From: Bacteroidota bacterium
Lineage (GTDB): Bacteria; Bacteroidota; Bacteroidia; Bacteroidales; VadinHA17
Assembly: GCA_015222065.1 (NCBI GenBank)
Contig: JADFUQ010000021.1
Location: forward strand, 1 to 26,430
DNA length: 26,430 nt
Direction: 5' to 3'
Position numbers and translations under genes: made by a program. Shown here in pieces: positions 1-8,083 of this stretch. The notes under the pieces are model-generated. The model was not told where the DNA came from and searched no databases. It saw only the letters and a list, made by a program, of their open reading frames with translations. How positions within the stretch are numbered: position 1 is the first letter of the stretch; every line of letters starts with the position of its first letter.

Positions 1-602
1 GAGTATAATTCAACTATTAATTGTTCTTTGATATTCTCAGGAATATCTTCTCTTTCAGGCACATTTAAAAACTTACCTGCTAACTGATCCTGATCCCATT
101 CGAGCCAGGATGAGTGAGAATATCGCACAGTCTCAAGAGAATTTAATACTACCTCAAGAGATTTTGATTTTTCACGAACACCAACAATATCACCAGTCTT
201 AAGCAAAAATGATGGAATATTCGAAACCTTTCCATTTACAGTTATGTGTTTATGTGATATAAGTTGCCGGGCGCCGTTTCTGGTTAGCGCAATGCCTAAA
301 CGAAATACTACATTATCTAGTCTTGACTCAAGCAGTTGGAGAAGTACTTCTCCTGTAACACCCTTACTTCTTAAAGCTTTATCAAACAATTTTGCAAACT
401 GACGTTCCAACACACCATAAGTGTATTTGGCTTTCTGTTTTTCTTTCAGCTGGATTCCGTATTCAGAAGTTTTTCTTCTTCTTTTGTTGGCCCCATGGTG
501 TCCTGGCGGATAGTTCTTTTTCTCAAAGTACTTATCGGGTCCGTAAATAGGATCGCCAAATTTTCTTGCAATTTTCGTTTTTGGTCCGATATATCTTGCC
601 AT
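1..602 (-). CDS. rpsD: 30S ribosomal protein S4 (3' end cut by window edge)
   Basis: S4 is an early 16S rRNA binder that nucleates 30S assembly and lines the mRNA entry channel; in E. coli it also represses its own operon. The ATG at 602-600 begins MARYIGPKTK, and 200 codons are readable without a stop, ending ...VELY. The family is normally about 201-208 residues, so only the last one or few codons and the stop lie outside. The S4 RNA-binding domain spans roughly residues 93-145 (LESRLDNVVFRLG, then VNGKVSNIP). No Cys residues are present, so this is a zinc-free S4. It follows rpsK by 46 bases. rpoA and rplQ would be expected just beyond the left edge but are not seen. Confidence 0.96.
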   Translation of the reverse strand, partial: MARYIGPKTKIARKFGDPIYGPDKYFEKKNYPPGHHGANKRRRKTSEYGIQLKEKQKAKYTYGVLERQFAKLFDKALRSKGVTGEVLLQLLESRLDNVVFRLGIALTRNGARQLISHKHITVNGKVSNIPSFLLKTGDIVGVREKSKSLEVVLNSLETVRYSHSSWLEWDQDQLAGKFLNVPEREDIPENIKEQLIVELY

Positions 603-648
603 TTATATTTCTCTTGTTTTAATTTTAAGTTTTCCTATATATAATAAA

Positions 649-1038
649 CTAAACTCTTCTTCTTTTTGGCGGTCTGCATCCGTTATGTGGCATAGGTGTA
701 ACATCCACAATTTCGGTTACCTCAATACCATTTGAATGTATAGTTCTTATAGCAGATTCTCTTCCGGAGCCAGGACCTTTTACAAACACCTTCACTTTTC
801 TTAAACCATTGTCATAAGCCGTCTTGGCACATTCCTCAGCTGCCATTTGTGCTGCATAAGGGGTATTTTTCTTTGAACCTCTGAATCCCATTTTTCCTGC
901 CGAAGCCCAGGATATAACTTGCCCTGAGTTATTGGTTAAAGAGATAATGATATTATTAAATGAGGCGTGGATATGGGCTTGCCCGTAGGATTCAACCTTA
1001 ACCACTTTTCTTCGTGAAGTACCTTTCTTCTTAGCCAT
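649..1038 (-). CDS. rpsK: 30S ribosomal protein S11
   Basis: S11 sits on the 30S platform near the mRNA exit and the Shine-Dalgarno/anti-Shine-Dalgarno helix. The 129-residue product is full length. It has a basic start (MAKKKGTSRRK), the conserved HASFNN stretch near residue 25, KGPGSGRESAIR near residue 88, and the family ending NGCRPPKRRRV. Only 8 bases separate it from rpsM upstream, as expected for co-transcription in the alpha part of the operon. Confidence 0.98.
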   Translation of the reverse strand: MAKKKGTSRRKVVKVESYGQAHIHASFNNIIISLTNNSGQVISWASAGKMGFRGSKKNTPYAAQMAAEECAKTAYDNGLRKVKVFVKGPGSGRESAIRTIHSNGIEVTEIVDVTPMPHNGCRPPKRRRV

Positions 1039-1046
1039 ATTCTAGT

Positions 1047-1424
1047 CTATTTTGTAGCTTTCTTTTTATTAGCAATAGTTTTCCTTCTGCCTTTACGGGT
1101 TCTGGCATTGTTTTTTGTGCCTTGACCTCTTACAGGCATCCCGGTACGATGACGAATACCACGGTAACTGCCAATATCCATTAATCGCTTAATATTCATC
1201 TGCATTTCCGAACGCAACTCTCCTTCAAGCTTGTATTCATCATTCAGGATCTTTCTTATTACATTAAGCTGGTCATCAGACCAATCCTTAACTTTCATGT
1301 CCCGGTCTATTCCAGCTTTATCGAGGATTTTACCTGCATTACTTTTTCCAATACCGTAGATATAGGTTAAACCTATTTCTCCTCTTTTTTCATTTGGTAA
1401 ATCAACTCCTACTATTCTTGCCAT
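1047..1424 (-). CDS. rpsM: 30S ribosomal protein S13
   Basis: S13 is in the 30S head and forms the intersubunit bridge to L5, contacting P-site tRNA through its C-terminal tail. The 125-residue product begins MARIVGVDLPNEKRGEIGL and carries the helix-two-turn-helix region. The signature RGIRHRTGMPVRGQGTKNNARTRKG lies in the last third (residues about 89-113), followed by a Lys-rich tail. It is the first gene of the alpha segment after rpmJ, with a 35-base gap. Confidence 0.98.
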   Translation of the reverse strand: MARIVGVDLPNEKRGEIGLTYIYGIGKSNAGKILDKAGIDRDMKVKDWSDDQLNVIRKILNDEYKLEGELRSEMQMNIKRLMDIGSYRGIRHRTGMPVRGQGTKNNARTRKGRRKTIANKKKATK

Positions 1425-1459
1425 AGAAACTTATAATTAATAAATTATAATAAAAAATA

Positions 1460-1576
1460 TTATCCCTGTCTTTGTTTAAATCTGGGATTCTTCTTATTAA
1501 TGACGTAAAGTCTTCCTTTTCTTCTAACGATTTTACAGTCAGAACTACGCTTCTTTACAGATGCTTTTACCTTCAT
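1460..1576 (-). CDS. rpmJ: 50S ribosomal protein L36, zinc-free form
   Basis: This is a 38-residue gene: ATG at 1576-1574, TAA at 1462-1460. It reads MKVKASVKKRSSDCK, then IVRRKGRLYVINKKN, then PRFKQRQG, matching L36 along its whole length. L36 binds 23S rRNA near the base of the L7/L12 stalk. Classical L36 holds a zinc ion with three Cys and one His. Here only Cys14 remains, and the other ligand positions read Ser11, Asn27 and Phe33, so this is the C-minus type that does not need zinc. It lies 16 bases after infA and 35 before rpsM, its usual position. Confidence 0.95.
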   Translation of the reverse strand: MKVKASVKKRSSDCKIVRRKGRLYVINKKNPRFKQRQG

Positions 1577-1592
1577 GGTCAATTTATTTTCT

Positions 1593-1811
1593 TTATTTAT
1601 ACCTGAACGTTATTCTTCCCTTAGTAAGATCATAAGGTGACATTTCAACTTTAACTTTATCCCCGGGAAGAATTTTGATATAATGCATTCGCATCTTCCC
1701 GGAAATATGAGCAGTAATAACGTGTCCGTTTTCTAACTCAACACGAAACATTGCGTTAGACAGGGCTTCAATAATTGTACCATCCTGTTCAATTGATTGT
1801 TGTTTCGCCAT
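1593..1811 (-). CDS. infA: Translation initiation factor IF-1
   Basis: IF-1 binds the A site of the 30S subunit during initiation and works with IF-2 and IF-3. The 72-residue product is the usual length and is a single S1-like OB fold. It starts MAKQQSIEQDGTIIEALSNA, with FRVELENGHVITAHISGKMR in the middle and LPGDKVKVEMSPYDLTKGRI near the end, all canonical IF-1 features. It lies between map and rpmJ, with gaps of 11 and 16 bases. Confidence 0.98.
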   Translation of the reverse strand: MAKQQSIEQDGTIIEALSNAMFRVELENGHVITAHISGKMRMHYIKILPGDKVKVEMSPYDLTKGRITFRYK

Positions 1812-1822
1812 TACTAAATTGT

Positions 1823-2596
1823 TTAGTTATTTAATATTTCATCGATAAACCGGAAAGTGGTTAATACATCTGCTTTCCCGTGATCGATGGCAACGGCATA
1901 TTCAAAATGTGCCGATGGTTTATTGTCCATTGTCCGGATGGTCCAGCCATTCGGGTCCTGGGTAATATCTTTCATTCCCATGTTTATCATGGGTTCAATA
2001 CAAATTACAAGCCCTTTTTTTAACTTAATGCCCTGGTTCCTGTTTCCATAATTGGGAACTTCCGGTTGTTCATGCAGGTTTTTTCCGAGACCATGTCCTA
2101 CCATTTCCCTAACAACAGAAAAACCACCACTTTCAGCATGCTTCTGAACAGCAAAACTAATATCCCCAAGTCTATTACCATGAATTGCCTTCTCAACACC
2201 TTTCTCTAATGATTCGCGGGTATATTTAAGCAATTTTATCAATTTCTCATCTACCTTGCCAACCGGGAATGTAAATGCAGAATCCCCGTAAAATCCATTA
2301 TTAATAACTCCACAATCAATTGAAATAATATCACCTTCAATTAATTCATATCCAGATGGTATTCCATGAACTACCTGGCTGTTAACTGAAGTACAAAGGG
2401 TATTAGGAAACCCGCTGTATCCCTTAAACCCGGGTTCAGATCCATGGTCTCTGATATATTCTTCGGCAATTATATCAAGTTTTCGGGTTGTGACACCAGG
2501 CTTGATATATTTTACCAACTCTGCAAGTGTTTTTGATACAAGCAGGTTGTTCTCCCTAAGTATCTCAATCTCCCTGTCGGTCTTGTAATTTAACAT
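1823..2596 (-). CDS. map: Methionine aminopeptidase, type I
   Basis: Removes the N-terminal Met from new proteins in the cytoplasm using a two-metal centre. All five metal ligands of the pita-bread fold are visible: Asp94 and Asp105 (IDCGVINNGFYGD), His168 (VGHGLG), Glu201 (CIEPM) and Glu232 (HFEYAV). His78 of VHGIP is the conserved substrate-binding His. The 257-residue length and the lack of an N-terminal extension fit the bacterial type Ia form. I start at the ATG at 2596; the reading frame also has an in-frame TTG one codon upstream at 2599, which is less likely. The secY stop is 13 bases upstream, and this secY-map-infA order is widespread. Confidence 0.97.
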   Translation of the reverse strand: MLNYKTDREIEILRENNLLVSKTLAELVKYIKPGVTTRKLDIIAEEYIRDHGSEPGFKGYSGFPNTLCTSVNSQVVHGIPSGYELIEGDIISIDCGVINNGFYGDSAFTFPVGKVDEKLIKLLKYTRESLEKGVEKAIHGNRLGDISFAVQKHAESGGFSVVREMVGHGLGKNLHEQPEVPNYGNRNQGIKLKKGLVICIEPMINMGMKDITQDPNGWTIRTMDNKPSAHFEYAVAIDHGKADVLTTFRFIDEILNN

Positions 2597-2609
2597 CAAA
2601 GAACGCTTA

Positions 2610-3944
2610 TTATATTATAGCAGCACTACCTGTTCTGCCTTTTATTCTTCCTGATTTCATTAAACCGTCATAATGACGCATTAATAGATGACTTTCAATT
2701 TGTTGTAATGTATCCAAAACAACACCAACCAAAATAAGTAATGAAGTTCCACCATAGAATTGAGCAAATTGTCCAGACACGCCAAGATTCACAGCAAAAG
2801 CAGGAAGTATTGCAACTAATGCAAGAAAAAATGATCCCGGCAGGGTTATCCTTGACATAATCGTATCAAGAAATTCAACTGTTTTACGTCCGGGTTTAAT
2901 TCCGGGTATAAATCCCCCGTTTTTTTTCATATCCTCAGCCATCTGGTTAGGATTAATTGTAATAGCAGTATAGAAATATGTAAACAGTATGATCATAATG
3001 CCAAACACAAAACTATACCAAAACCCATACATATTAGAAAACGCTGCTGCAAATCCTGACACCGAGTCTGAAGATGAATATCCAATAAGCATTATCGGCA
3101 ACATCATTATTGCCTGAGCAAAAATAATGGGCATAACACCTGCAGCATTAACTTTTAGGGGGATATATTGTCTAACTCCTCCATATTGTTTATTTCCTAC
3201 AATTCTTTTAGCATATTGAACAGGTATTCTTCTTGTCCCCTGAACAAGCAAAATTGTACCGAGTACTACAATAAAAAGGAACACAAATTCAAGTAATAAG
3301 CCAACTAATCCACCCGAACCATTTACACGTGTCCCAAATTCAAACACCAGAGATGACGGGAGACGTGCGATAATACCTATCATAATAATCAGAGAGATAC
3401 CATTACCAATTCCTTTATCTGTGATTTTTTCGCCAAGCCACATTACAAACATTGTTCCTGTAGTAAGGATAATCACAGATGAAACAGTAAAGAATGACCC
3501 TTTAAGTACAAATGCAGTTTCAGGAAGTTGAGCATGCAGGTTAAGAAGATATGTTGGGGCCTGAAGGATTAAGATACCAACTGTAAGATACCTGGTAATC
3601 TGGTTAATCTTCCTTCTTCCACTTTCCCCTTCTTTTTGTAATCTCTGAAAATACGGAACAGCAATTCCCATTAATTGTATCACAATCGATGCAGAAATAT
3701 ATGGCATAATACCAAGCGCAAAAACCGATGCTTGTGAAAATGCTCCTCCTGAAAACATATCCAGTAATCCCATTATTCCTTGTTTTGTTTGCGCCTGCAG
3801 ATTCTCAAGCTGAGAAGGATCTATACCAGGGAGGGTAACATATTTTCCTAACCGGTAAATTAATAATATACCAAGTGTGTAAAGGATCCTGTTACGAAGA
3901 TCTTCAATTCTAAAAATATTCTTTATGGTATTAATCGCTTTCAT
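2610..3944 (-). CDS. secY: Protein translocase subunit SecY
   Basis: SecY is the channel of the SecYEG translocon in the inner membrane; it passes unfolded proteins across or into the membrane. The 444-residue product is strongly hydrophobic, with the pattern of about ten membrane segments. The first lies near residues 18-36 (LYTLGILLIYRLG) and is followed by the plug-region stretch GIMGLLDMFSGGAFSQ near residues 57-72. The cytoplasmic loop with RRIPVQYAKR near residues 238-247 and the MKKNGGFIPGIKPG stretch near residue 340 are family signatures. The ATG at 3944 overlaps the rplO stop by one base (TAATG), which suggests translational coupling with rplO. Confidence 0.98.
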   Translation of the reverse strand: MKAINTIKNIFRIEDLRNRILYTLGILLIYRLGKYVTLPGIDPSQLENLQAQTKQGIMGLLDMFSGGAFSQASVFALGIMPYISASIVIQLMGIAVPYFQRLQKEGESGRRKINQITRYLTVGILILQAPTYLLNLHAQLPETAFVLKGSFFTVSSVIILTTGTMFVMWLGEKITDKGIGNGISLIIMIGIIARLPSSLVFEFGTRVNGSGGLVGLLLEFVFLFIVVLGTILLVQGTRRIPVQYAKRIVGNKQYGGVRQYIPLKVNAAGVMPIIFAQAIMMLPIMLIGYSSSDSVSGFAAAFSNMYGFWYSFVFGIMIILFTYFYTAITINPNQMAEDMKKNGGFIPGIKPGRKTVEFLDTIMSRITLPGSFFLALVAILPAFAVNLGVSGQFAQFYGGTSLLILVGVVLDTLQQIESHLLMRHYDGLMKSGRIKGRTGSAAII

Positions 3945-4396
3945 TAGAAAGTTATTTTTTCAACAGTTCCTTTCTGAGATTCGATGGCTTCCTGTGCTGA
4001 CTTTGAGAAAGCATGTGCTTTCACATCAAGTTTCATTGTCAACTTGCCATTGCCAAGAATTTTCACTAAAGTTTTTCCGGATACTAATCCAGCTTTCACA
4101 AGTGTTTCAATATCTATTTTATCTGTCTTTATCTTTTCAGCTAGATTCTGGATCACATCCAGATTCACCCCTTTATACACTTTCCGAGTGGGATTTGTGA
4201 AACCATATTTCGGAACCCTACGGTGCAGAGGCATTTGTCCCCCTTCAAAACCGATTTTCTTTGAGTATCCTGACCTTGATTTCTGCCCCTTATGTCCCCT
4301 GGTAGCAGTGCCGCCTTTTCCAGACCCCTGACCTCTTCCAATCCTTTTTGCTTTTTTTATTGATCCTTCTGCAGGTTTTAAATTACTTAAATCCAT
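3944..4396 (-). CDS. rplO: 50S ribosomal protein L15
   Basis: L15 is a 23S rRNA-binding protein with a long extended N-terminal arm that reaches into the 50S core. The 150-residue product starts MDLSNLKPAEGSIKKAKR and has the Gly- and Lys-rich arm (RIGRGQGSGKGGTATRGHKG, then GFEGGQMPLHRR), followed by the globular C-terminal half with VKAGLVSGKTLVKILG. The stop codon shares one base with the secY start. Antisense open frames over this gene are composition shadows. Confidence 0.98.
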   Translation of the reverse strand: MDLSNLKPAEGSIKKAKRIGRGQGSGKGGTATRGHKGQKSRSGYSKKIGFEGGQMPLHRRVPKYGFTNPTRKVYKGVNLDVIQNLAEKIKTDKIDIETLVKAGLVSGKTLVKILGNGKLTMKLDVKAHAFSKSAQEAIESQKGTVEKITF

Positions 4397-4420
4397 AATA
4401 ATGAAACATATATATTATTC

Positions 4421-4600
4421 TTACAATTTTTCAACTTTCACAAGGTGGATAACTTTATTAACCATTCCTAATATTTGCGGAGTAGCTTCTACCTCAATAG
4501 AACCGTGCATTTTTTTCAGGCCAAGTGCTTCAAGCGTTCTTTTCTGACGCTTTTCACTACCTATTTTACTTTTTACCTGTGTTACACGAATTTTTGCCAT
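4421..4600 (-). CDS. rpmD: 50S ribosomal protein L30
   Basis: A 59-residue gene, ATG at 4600-4598 and TAA at 4423-4421. It reads MAKIRVTQVKSKIG, then SEKRQKRTLEALGLKK, then MHGSIEVEATPQILGM, ending VEKL, a full-length bacterial L30 with its conserved RQKRTLEALGL helix. L30 binds 23S rRNA on the solvent side of the 50S subunit. It lies between rpsE (18-base gap) and rplO (24-base gap), its expected place in the spc segment. Confidence 0.96.
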   Translation of the reverse strand: MAKIRVTQVKSKIGSEKRQKRTLEALGLKKMHGSIEVEATPQILGMVNKVIHLVKVEKL

Positions 4601-4618
4601 AACTAAAATCTTTCTAAT

Positions 4619-5134
4619 CTAACCGTTAAAAACTTTATCCATCGAAATTCCTCTTTGCCGGGCCACAGAAAATGCGTCTCTTAATTCAAGCAACGCCAGC
4701 ATGGTGGCTTTAACCAGGTTGTGCGGGTTTGATGATCCTTTTGATTTCGCAAGAACATCCTTTACTCCGACACTTTCAAGCACAGCTCTCATTGCACCCC
4801 CTGCTTTAACACCCGTACCACTGGATGCAGGTTTAATAAAGACCTTTGCACCACCAAATTTTGCTAATTGCTCATGAGGAATTGTACCGTTAATAATTGG
4901 CACTTTAATAAGGTTCTTTTTTGCATCTTCAACACCCTTTGCAATGGCAGTTGTAACTTCACTGGCCTTTCCTAATCCGTATCCAACTATTCCATCTTCA
5001 TTACCAACAACAACAATTGCTGAAAAACTAAAGGTACGACCACCTTTCGTAACCTTTGTAACCCTCTGGATACCAACAAGTCGGTCCTTGAGTTCAAGAT
5101 CGATGGTTTTTACTTTTCTAATACTGTTCGACAT
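4619..5134 (-). CDS. rpsE: 30S ribosomal protein S5
   Basis: S5 sits at the mRNA entry site with S3 and S4 and affects decoding accuracy. The 171-residue product has the N-terminal double-stranded-RNA-binding-like domain with VTKGGRTFSFSAIVVVGNED and GIVGYGLGKASEV near residues 28-60. The C-terminal domain has IKPASSGTGVKAGGAMRAVL near residues 100-119 and SNPHNLVKAT. It ends with a TAG stop and follows rplR by 4 bases. Confidence 0.98.
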   Translation of the reverse strand: MSNSIRKVKTIDLELKDRLVGIQRVTKVTKGGRTFSFSAIVVVGNEDGIVGYGLGKASEVTTAIAKGVEDAKKNLIKVPIINGTIPHEQLAKFGGAKVFIKPASSGTGVKAGGAMRAVLESVGVKDVLAKSKGSSNPHNLVKATMLALLELRDAFSVARQRGISMDKVFNG

Positions 5135-5138
5135 AATC

Positions 5139-5498
5139 TTAAATTTTTAACCCGTTTTCCCGGGCTGCATCGGCTAATGATTTTACTCTCCCATGGAATA
5201 AATATACGTTCCTATCAAAAACTACTTGCTTAATTCCCTCTTTCTTACATTTTTCCGCAATCAATTTACCGACAAATTTGGCTTGCTCGGTTTTTGTGAT
5301 ATTCTTTTTATCTGCAATAACCTTCTCAAGAGATGATGCTGCAAGTAAAGTTTTGCCCTGAAAATCATCAACTAACTGAACATATATCTGCTTGTTACTT
5401 CTGAACACAGACATTCTCGGTTTTTCACTCGTACCAGAAAGTTTCCCACGGATACGCATTTTAATTTTTTGCCTTCTTTCACTCTTTGTTAAAGACAT
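5139..5498 (-). CDS. rplR: 50S ribosomal protein L18
   Basis: L18 binds 5S rRNA and helps attach it to the 50S central protuberance with L5. The 119-residue product has a basic N-terminus (MSLTKSERRQKIKMRIRGK), the motif PRMSVFRSNKQIYVQLVDD near residues 27-45, and the ending HGRVKSLADAARENGLKI typical of bacterial L18. Gaps are 21 bases to rplF and 4 bases to rpsE. Confidence 0.98.
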   Translation of the reverse strand: MSLTKSERRQKIKMRIRGKLSGTSEKPRMSVFRSNKQIYVQLVDDFQGKTLLAASSLEKVIADKKNITKTEQAKFVGKLIAEKCKKEGIKQVVFDRNVYLFHGRVKSLADAARENGLKI

Positions 5499-5519
5499 AG
5501 CCTACTTAATTTTACACTA

Positions 5520-6071
5520 TTAAATACTTGCAGCCTTTCCGGCCTTCTTTCTAATTTGTTCACCCACAAACTTAATCCCCTTGCCTTTATATGGTTCAGG
5601 AGGACGAAATGAACGAATCTTTGCAGCCACCTGTCCAATAAGCTGTTTATCATGACTTTTTAAGGTAATAACAGGATTCTTTCTCCGTTCAGTTTTAGCC
5701 TCAACTTTAACTTCCGGAGGTAATTCAATATAAATATCATGCGAATAACCCAAATTTAGTTCCAGTCTTTGACCCTTTGATTCAGCTTTGAAACCAACAC
5801 CAACCAATTCCTGTTGAATCGTATATCCTTCGGACACGCCGGTAACCATATTAAAAACCAATGAACGATAGAGTCCATGCATTGCTTTATGCCGTTTCTG
5901 ATCTGTAGATCTTTCCAGAACCACATGATTTTCTTCAATCTTTACCTTTATGTCTTTGTTTATTTCCTGATGCAACTCACCAAGGGGACCTTTAACAACA
6001 ATCACATTATTATTCATTGTAACAGTCACTCCCTCTGGTAATTGAATCGGTAAAATTCCTATTCTCGACAT
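5520..6071 (-). CDS. rplF: 50S ribosomal protein L6
   Basis: L6 lies near the factor-binding region of the 50S subunit, next to the sarcin-ricin loop. The 183-residue product shows the two-repeat L6 layout. The first half starts MSRIGILPIQLPEGV with VKGPLGEL near residue 28. The second half contains the family signature PEPYKGKGIKF near residues 157-167 and ends in a Lys/Ala-rich tail. Gaps are 19 bases to rpsH and 21 to rplR. Confidence 0.98.
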   Translation of the reverse strand: MSRIGILPIQLPEGVTVTMNNNVIVVKGPLGELHQEINKDIKVKIEENHVVLERSTDQKRHKAMHGLYRSLVFNMVTGVSEGYTIQQELVGVGFKAESKGQRLELNLGYSHDIYIELPPEVKVEAKTERRKNPVITLKSHDKQLIGQVAAKIRSFRPPEPYKGKGIKFVGEQIRKKAGKAASI

Positions 6072-6090
6072 TTATTTAATCTCCTTAAAC

Positions 6091-6486
6091 TTATTGTACG
6101 TAACATAAAACTTCACCACCAATATTCATCTTCCTTGCTGCTTTATTGGTCATTACACCCTGTGAAGTTGAAAGAATTGCTATTCCAAGACCATTAAGCA
6201 CTCTGGGTAATTTGCTTGCACTTGTATACTTTCTCAAACCCGGACGGCTCACTCTCTTAAGCGATTTTATGGCTGATTTTTTATTTTCTGGATTATATTT
6301 CAAAGCTATTTTAATAATCCCCTGAAGATCATCATCCACAAACTTATAGTTAAGAATATAGCCCGAATCAAAAAGTATTTTGGTCATATCCTTCTTTAGA
6401 TTAGAAGCCGGAATTTCAACCACTTTATTATTTGCCAGTATGGCATTTCTTATTCTCGTAAGATAATCTGCTATTGGATCTGTCAT
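6091..6486 (-). CDS. rpsH: 30S ribosomal protein S8
   Basis: S8 is a primary binder of the 16S central domain; in E. coli it also represses the spc operon by binding mRNA near the L5 gene. The 131-residue product starts MTDPIADYLTRIRNAILANN and ends with the conserved signature around STSQGVMTNKAARKMNIGGE and LCYVQ. The 57-base gap upstream, after rpsN, is the largest in the operon and has a small GC palindrome; I see no clear copy of the E. coli S8 operator. Confidence 0.98.
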   Translation of the reverse strand: MTDPIADYLTRIRNAILANNKVVEIPASNLKKDMTKILFDSGYILNYKFVDDDLQGIIKIALKYNPENKKSAIKSLKRVSRPGLRKYTSASKLPRVLNGLGIAILSTSQGVMTNKAARKMNIGGEVLCYVQ

Positions 6487-6543
6487 TTTGTTCTCTGTTT
6501 AATTTCTTTATTCCATTTTTTCCGGTTACCGGGATAAGACAAT

Positions 6544-6813
6544 TTACCAACTTGCTTTTTTTACTCCGGGGATCAAACCTTTATTTGCCATTTCGCGGAA
6601 AGTAATCCTGCTAATACCAAACTGTCTCATATATCCCTTCGGACGACCGGTAAGATTGCACCTGTTATGCAAACGAATTGGATTCGAATTTCGTGGTAGT
6701 AGGCTTAACCCAACATAATCACCTTCTGCTTTAAGTTTTGCCCTTTTTTCAGCATACTTATCAACAAGTTTTTTACGCTTAACTTCCCGGGCTTTCATTG
6801 ATTCCTTTGCCAT
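6544..6813 (-). CDS. rpsN: 30S ribosomal protein S14, zinc-free form
   Basis: S14 is in the 30S head between S3, S10 and S19. The 89-residue product is the long form (zinc-binding S14 is about 61 residues) and carries only one Cys, Cys52 in RCNLTGRPKG, with no CxxC pairs, so it should not bind zinc. The C-terminal signature GRPKGYMRQFGISRITFREM and the ending KKASW are canonical. It starts 5 bases after rplE. Confidence 0.98.
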   Translation of the reverse strand: MAKESMKAREVKRKKLVDKYAEKRAKLKAEGDYVGLSLLPRNSNPIRLHNRCNLTGRPKGYMRQFGISRITFREMANKGLIPGVKKASW

Positions 6814-6818
6814 ATGAT

Positions 6819-7373
6819 CTATTTTTTAATGTTTTTAAAAGGCATTCCGAATTCTCTTAATAGCGCTAATCCTTCTTCGTCTGTTTGAGCTGAAGACACA
6901 AATGATATCTGCAACCCCTGAATTTTATTAACTTTATCAAGATTGATTTCAGGAAAAATTATCTGTTCAGTAATTCCCAGAGTATAATTCCCATGTCCAT
7001 CAAGTTTGTTTTTAACACCACGAAAATCCCTTATACGAGGTATCGTAACACGGATAAGTCTTTCCAGAAATTCATACATTCTATCCCTCCGCAAAGTCAC
7101 TGTAACACCAATAGGCATATCCTTTCTGAGTTTGAAATTGGATATATCTTTTTTTGATTTGGTTTGTACAGCTTTTTGACCCGCAATAGCAGTCATTTCA
7201 TCCACTCCGGTATCTATCATCTTTTTGTCGGCAACAGCTTCGCCAATTCCCTGATTAATTATAATTTTCTGCAATTTTGGGACCTGCATCACTGATTTGT
7301 ATCCAAATTCCTTTTTCAACGCGGGAATTATTTCCTCATCGTATTTCTTTTTCAGTGTGAGCGTATTTTCCAT
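6819..7373 (-). CDS. rplE: 50S ribosomal protein L5
   Basis: L5 binds 5S rRNA and contacts the P-site tRNA and S13 across the subunit interface. The 184-residue product has VPKLQKIIINQGIGEAVADK near residues 31-50, IGVTVTLRRDRMYEFLERL near residues 92-110 and the family stretch IPRIRDFRGV just after it, ending in GMPFKNIKK. The ATG overlaps the rplX stop by one base (TAATG), suggesting translational coupling. Confidence 0.98.
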   Translation of the reverse strand: MENTLTLKKKYDEEIIPALKKEFGYKSVMQVPKLQKIIINQGIGEAVADKKMIDTGVDEMTAIAGQKAVQTKSKKDISNFKLRKDMPIGVTVTLRRDRMYEFLERLIRVTIPRIRDFRGVKNKLDGHGNYTLGITEQIIFPEINLDKVNKIQGLQISFVSSAQTDEEGLALLREFGMPFKNIKK

Positions 7374-7696
7374 TACTTAAATTCCTCCCCTGATTTTTTT
7401 GAATAACGCACCAATTTATTTTTATCATTATATTTTCTTCCAATCCGTGTTGGGTCACCACTCGAAGGGTCAATTAGCATCAGGTTTGAAATATGAACAG
7501 GGGCTTCTTTTTTCACAATCCCTCCCTGCGGATTTTGAGCATCAGGCTTTGTATGTTTAGATATTATATTAACCCCTTCAACAAGAGCACGTTGTGCTTT
7601 GCGATTAACTTCTAAAACTCTGCCACGTTGTTCTTTTGATTCGCCTGTAATAATAACAACCGTATCTCCTTTTTTTATGTGCAATTTCTTATGCAT
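7373..7696 (-). CDS. rplX: 50S ribosomal protein L24
   Basis: L24 is an early 50S assembly initiator that binds the 5' part of 23S rRNA near the exit tunnel. The 107-residue product has a KOW motif near residues 8-35 (IKKGDTVVIITGESKEQRGR) and the conserved VEGVNIISKHTKPDAQNPQG stretch. The stop shares one base with the rplE start, and rplN lies 19 bases upstream. Confidence 0.98.
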   Translation of the reverse strand: MHKKLHIKKGDTVVIITGESKEQRGRVLEVNRKAQRALVEGVNIISKHTKPDAQNPQGGIVKKEAPVHISNLMLIDPSSGDPTRIGRKYNDKNKLVRYSKKSGEEFK

Positions 7697-7715
7697 CTGA
7701 ATATGCTTTTTAAAA

Positions 7716-8081
7716 TTATAATACTTCAGGCGCTAATGATATGATCTTCATATACTTTTCACGTAGCTCCCTGGGAACCGGACCAAATATCCTTGTTCCA
7801 CGGATCTCATTCACGTTATTCAAAAGAACAACAGCATTATCGTCAAAGCGAATATATGATCCGTCAGGTCTCCTTATTTCCTTTTTGGTTCTGACAACCA
7901 CAGCTGTACTTACCATACCTTTTTTGGCTTCACCAGAAGGCAAAGCACTTTTAACTGTAACAATTATCTTGTCACCAATAGATGCATATCTTCTACGCGT
8001 ACCACCAAGCACACGAATACAAAGAACTTCTTTTGCACCTGTATTATCTGCAACTGATAATCTGCTTTCTTGCTGTATCAT
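7716..8081 (-). CDS. rplN: 50S ribosomal protein L14
   Basis: L14 is on the 50S interface and forms a bridge to 16S rRNA; it is also the docking site for the silencing factor RsfS. The 121-residue product starts MIQQESRLSVADNTGAKEVL and contains the L14 signature around VRTKKEIRRPDGSYIRFDDN, ending EKYMKIISLAPEVL. It follows rpsQ by 2 bases. Confidence 0.98.
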   Translation of the reverse strand: MIQQESRLSVADNTGAKEVLCIRVLGGTRRRYASIGDKIIVTVKSALPSGEAKKGMVSTAVVVRTKKEIRRPDGSYIRFDDNAVVLLNNVNEIRGTRIFGPVPRELREKYMKIISLAPEVL

Positions 8082-8083
8082 AG

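Noticed and set aside
3925..4331. Plus-strand open frames over rplO and secY
   Set aside because: They lie antisense to well-conserved genes, show no family resemblance and have biased composition that follows from the Lys/Gly-rich rplO strand.
6523..6533. CCGGTTACCGG palindrome in the rpsN-rpsH gap as a terminator or S8 operator
   Set aside because: In the direction of transcription it is followed by A-rich sequence, not a T run, and it does not resemble the known S8 target helix.
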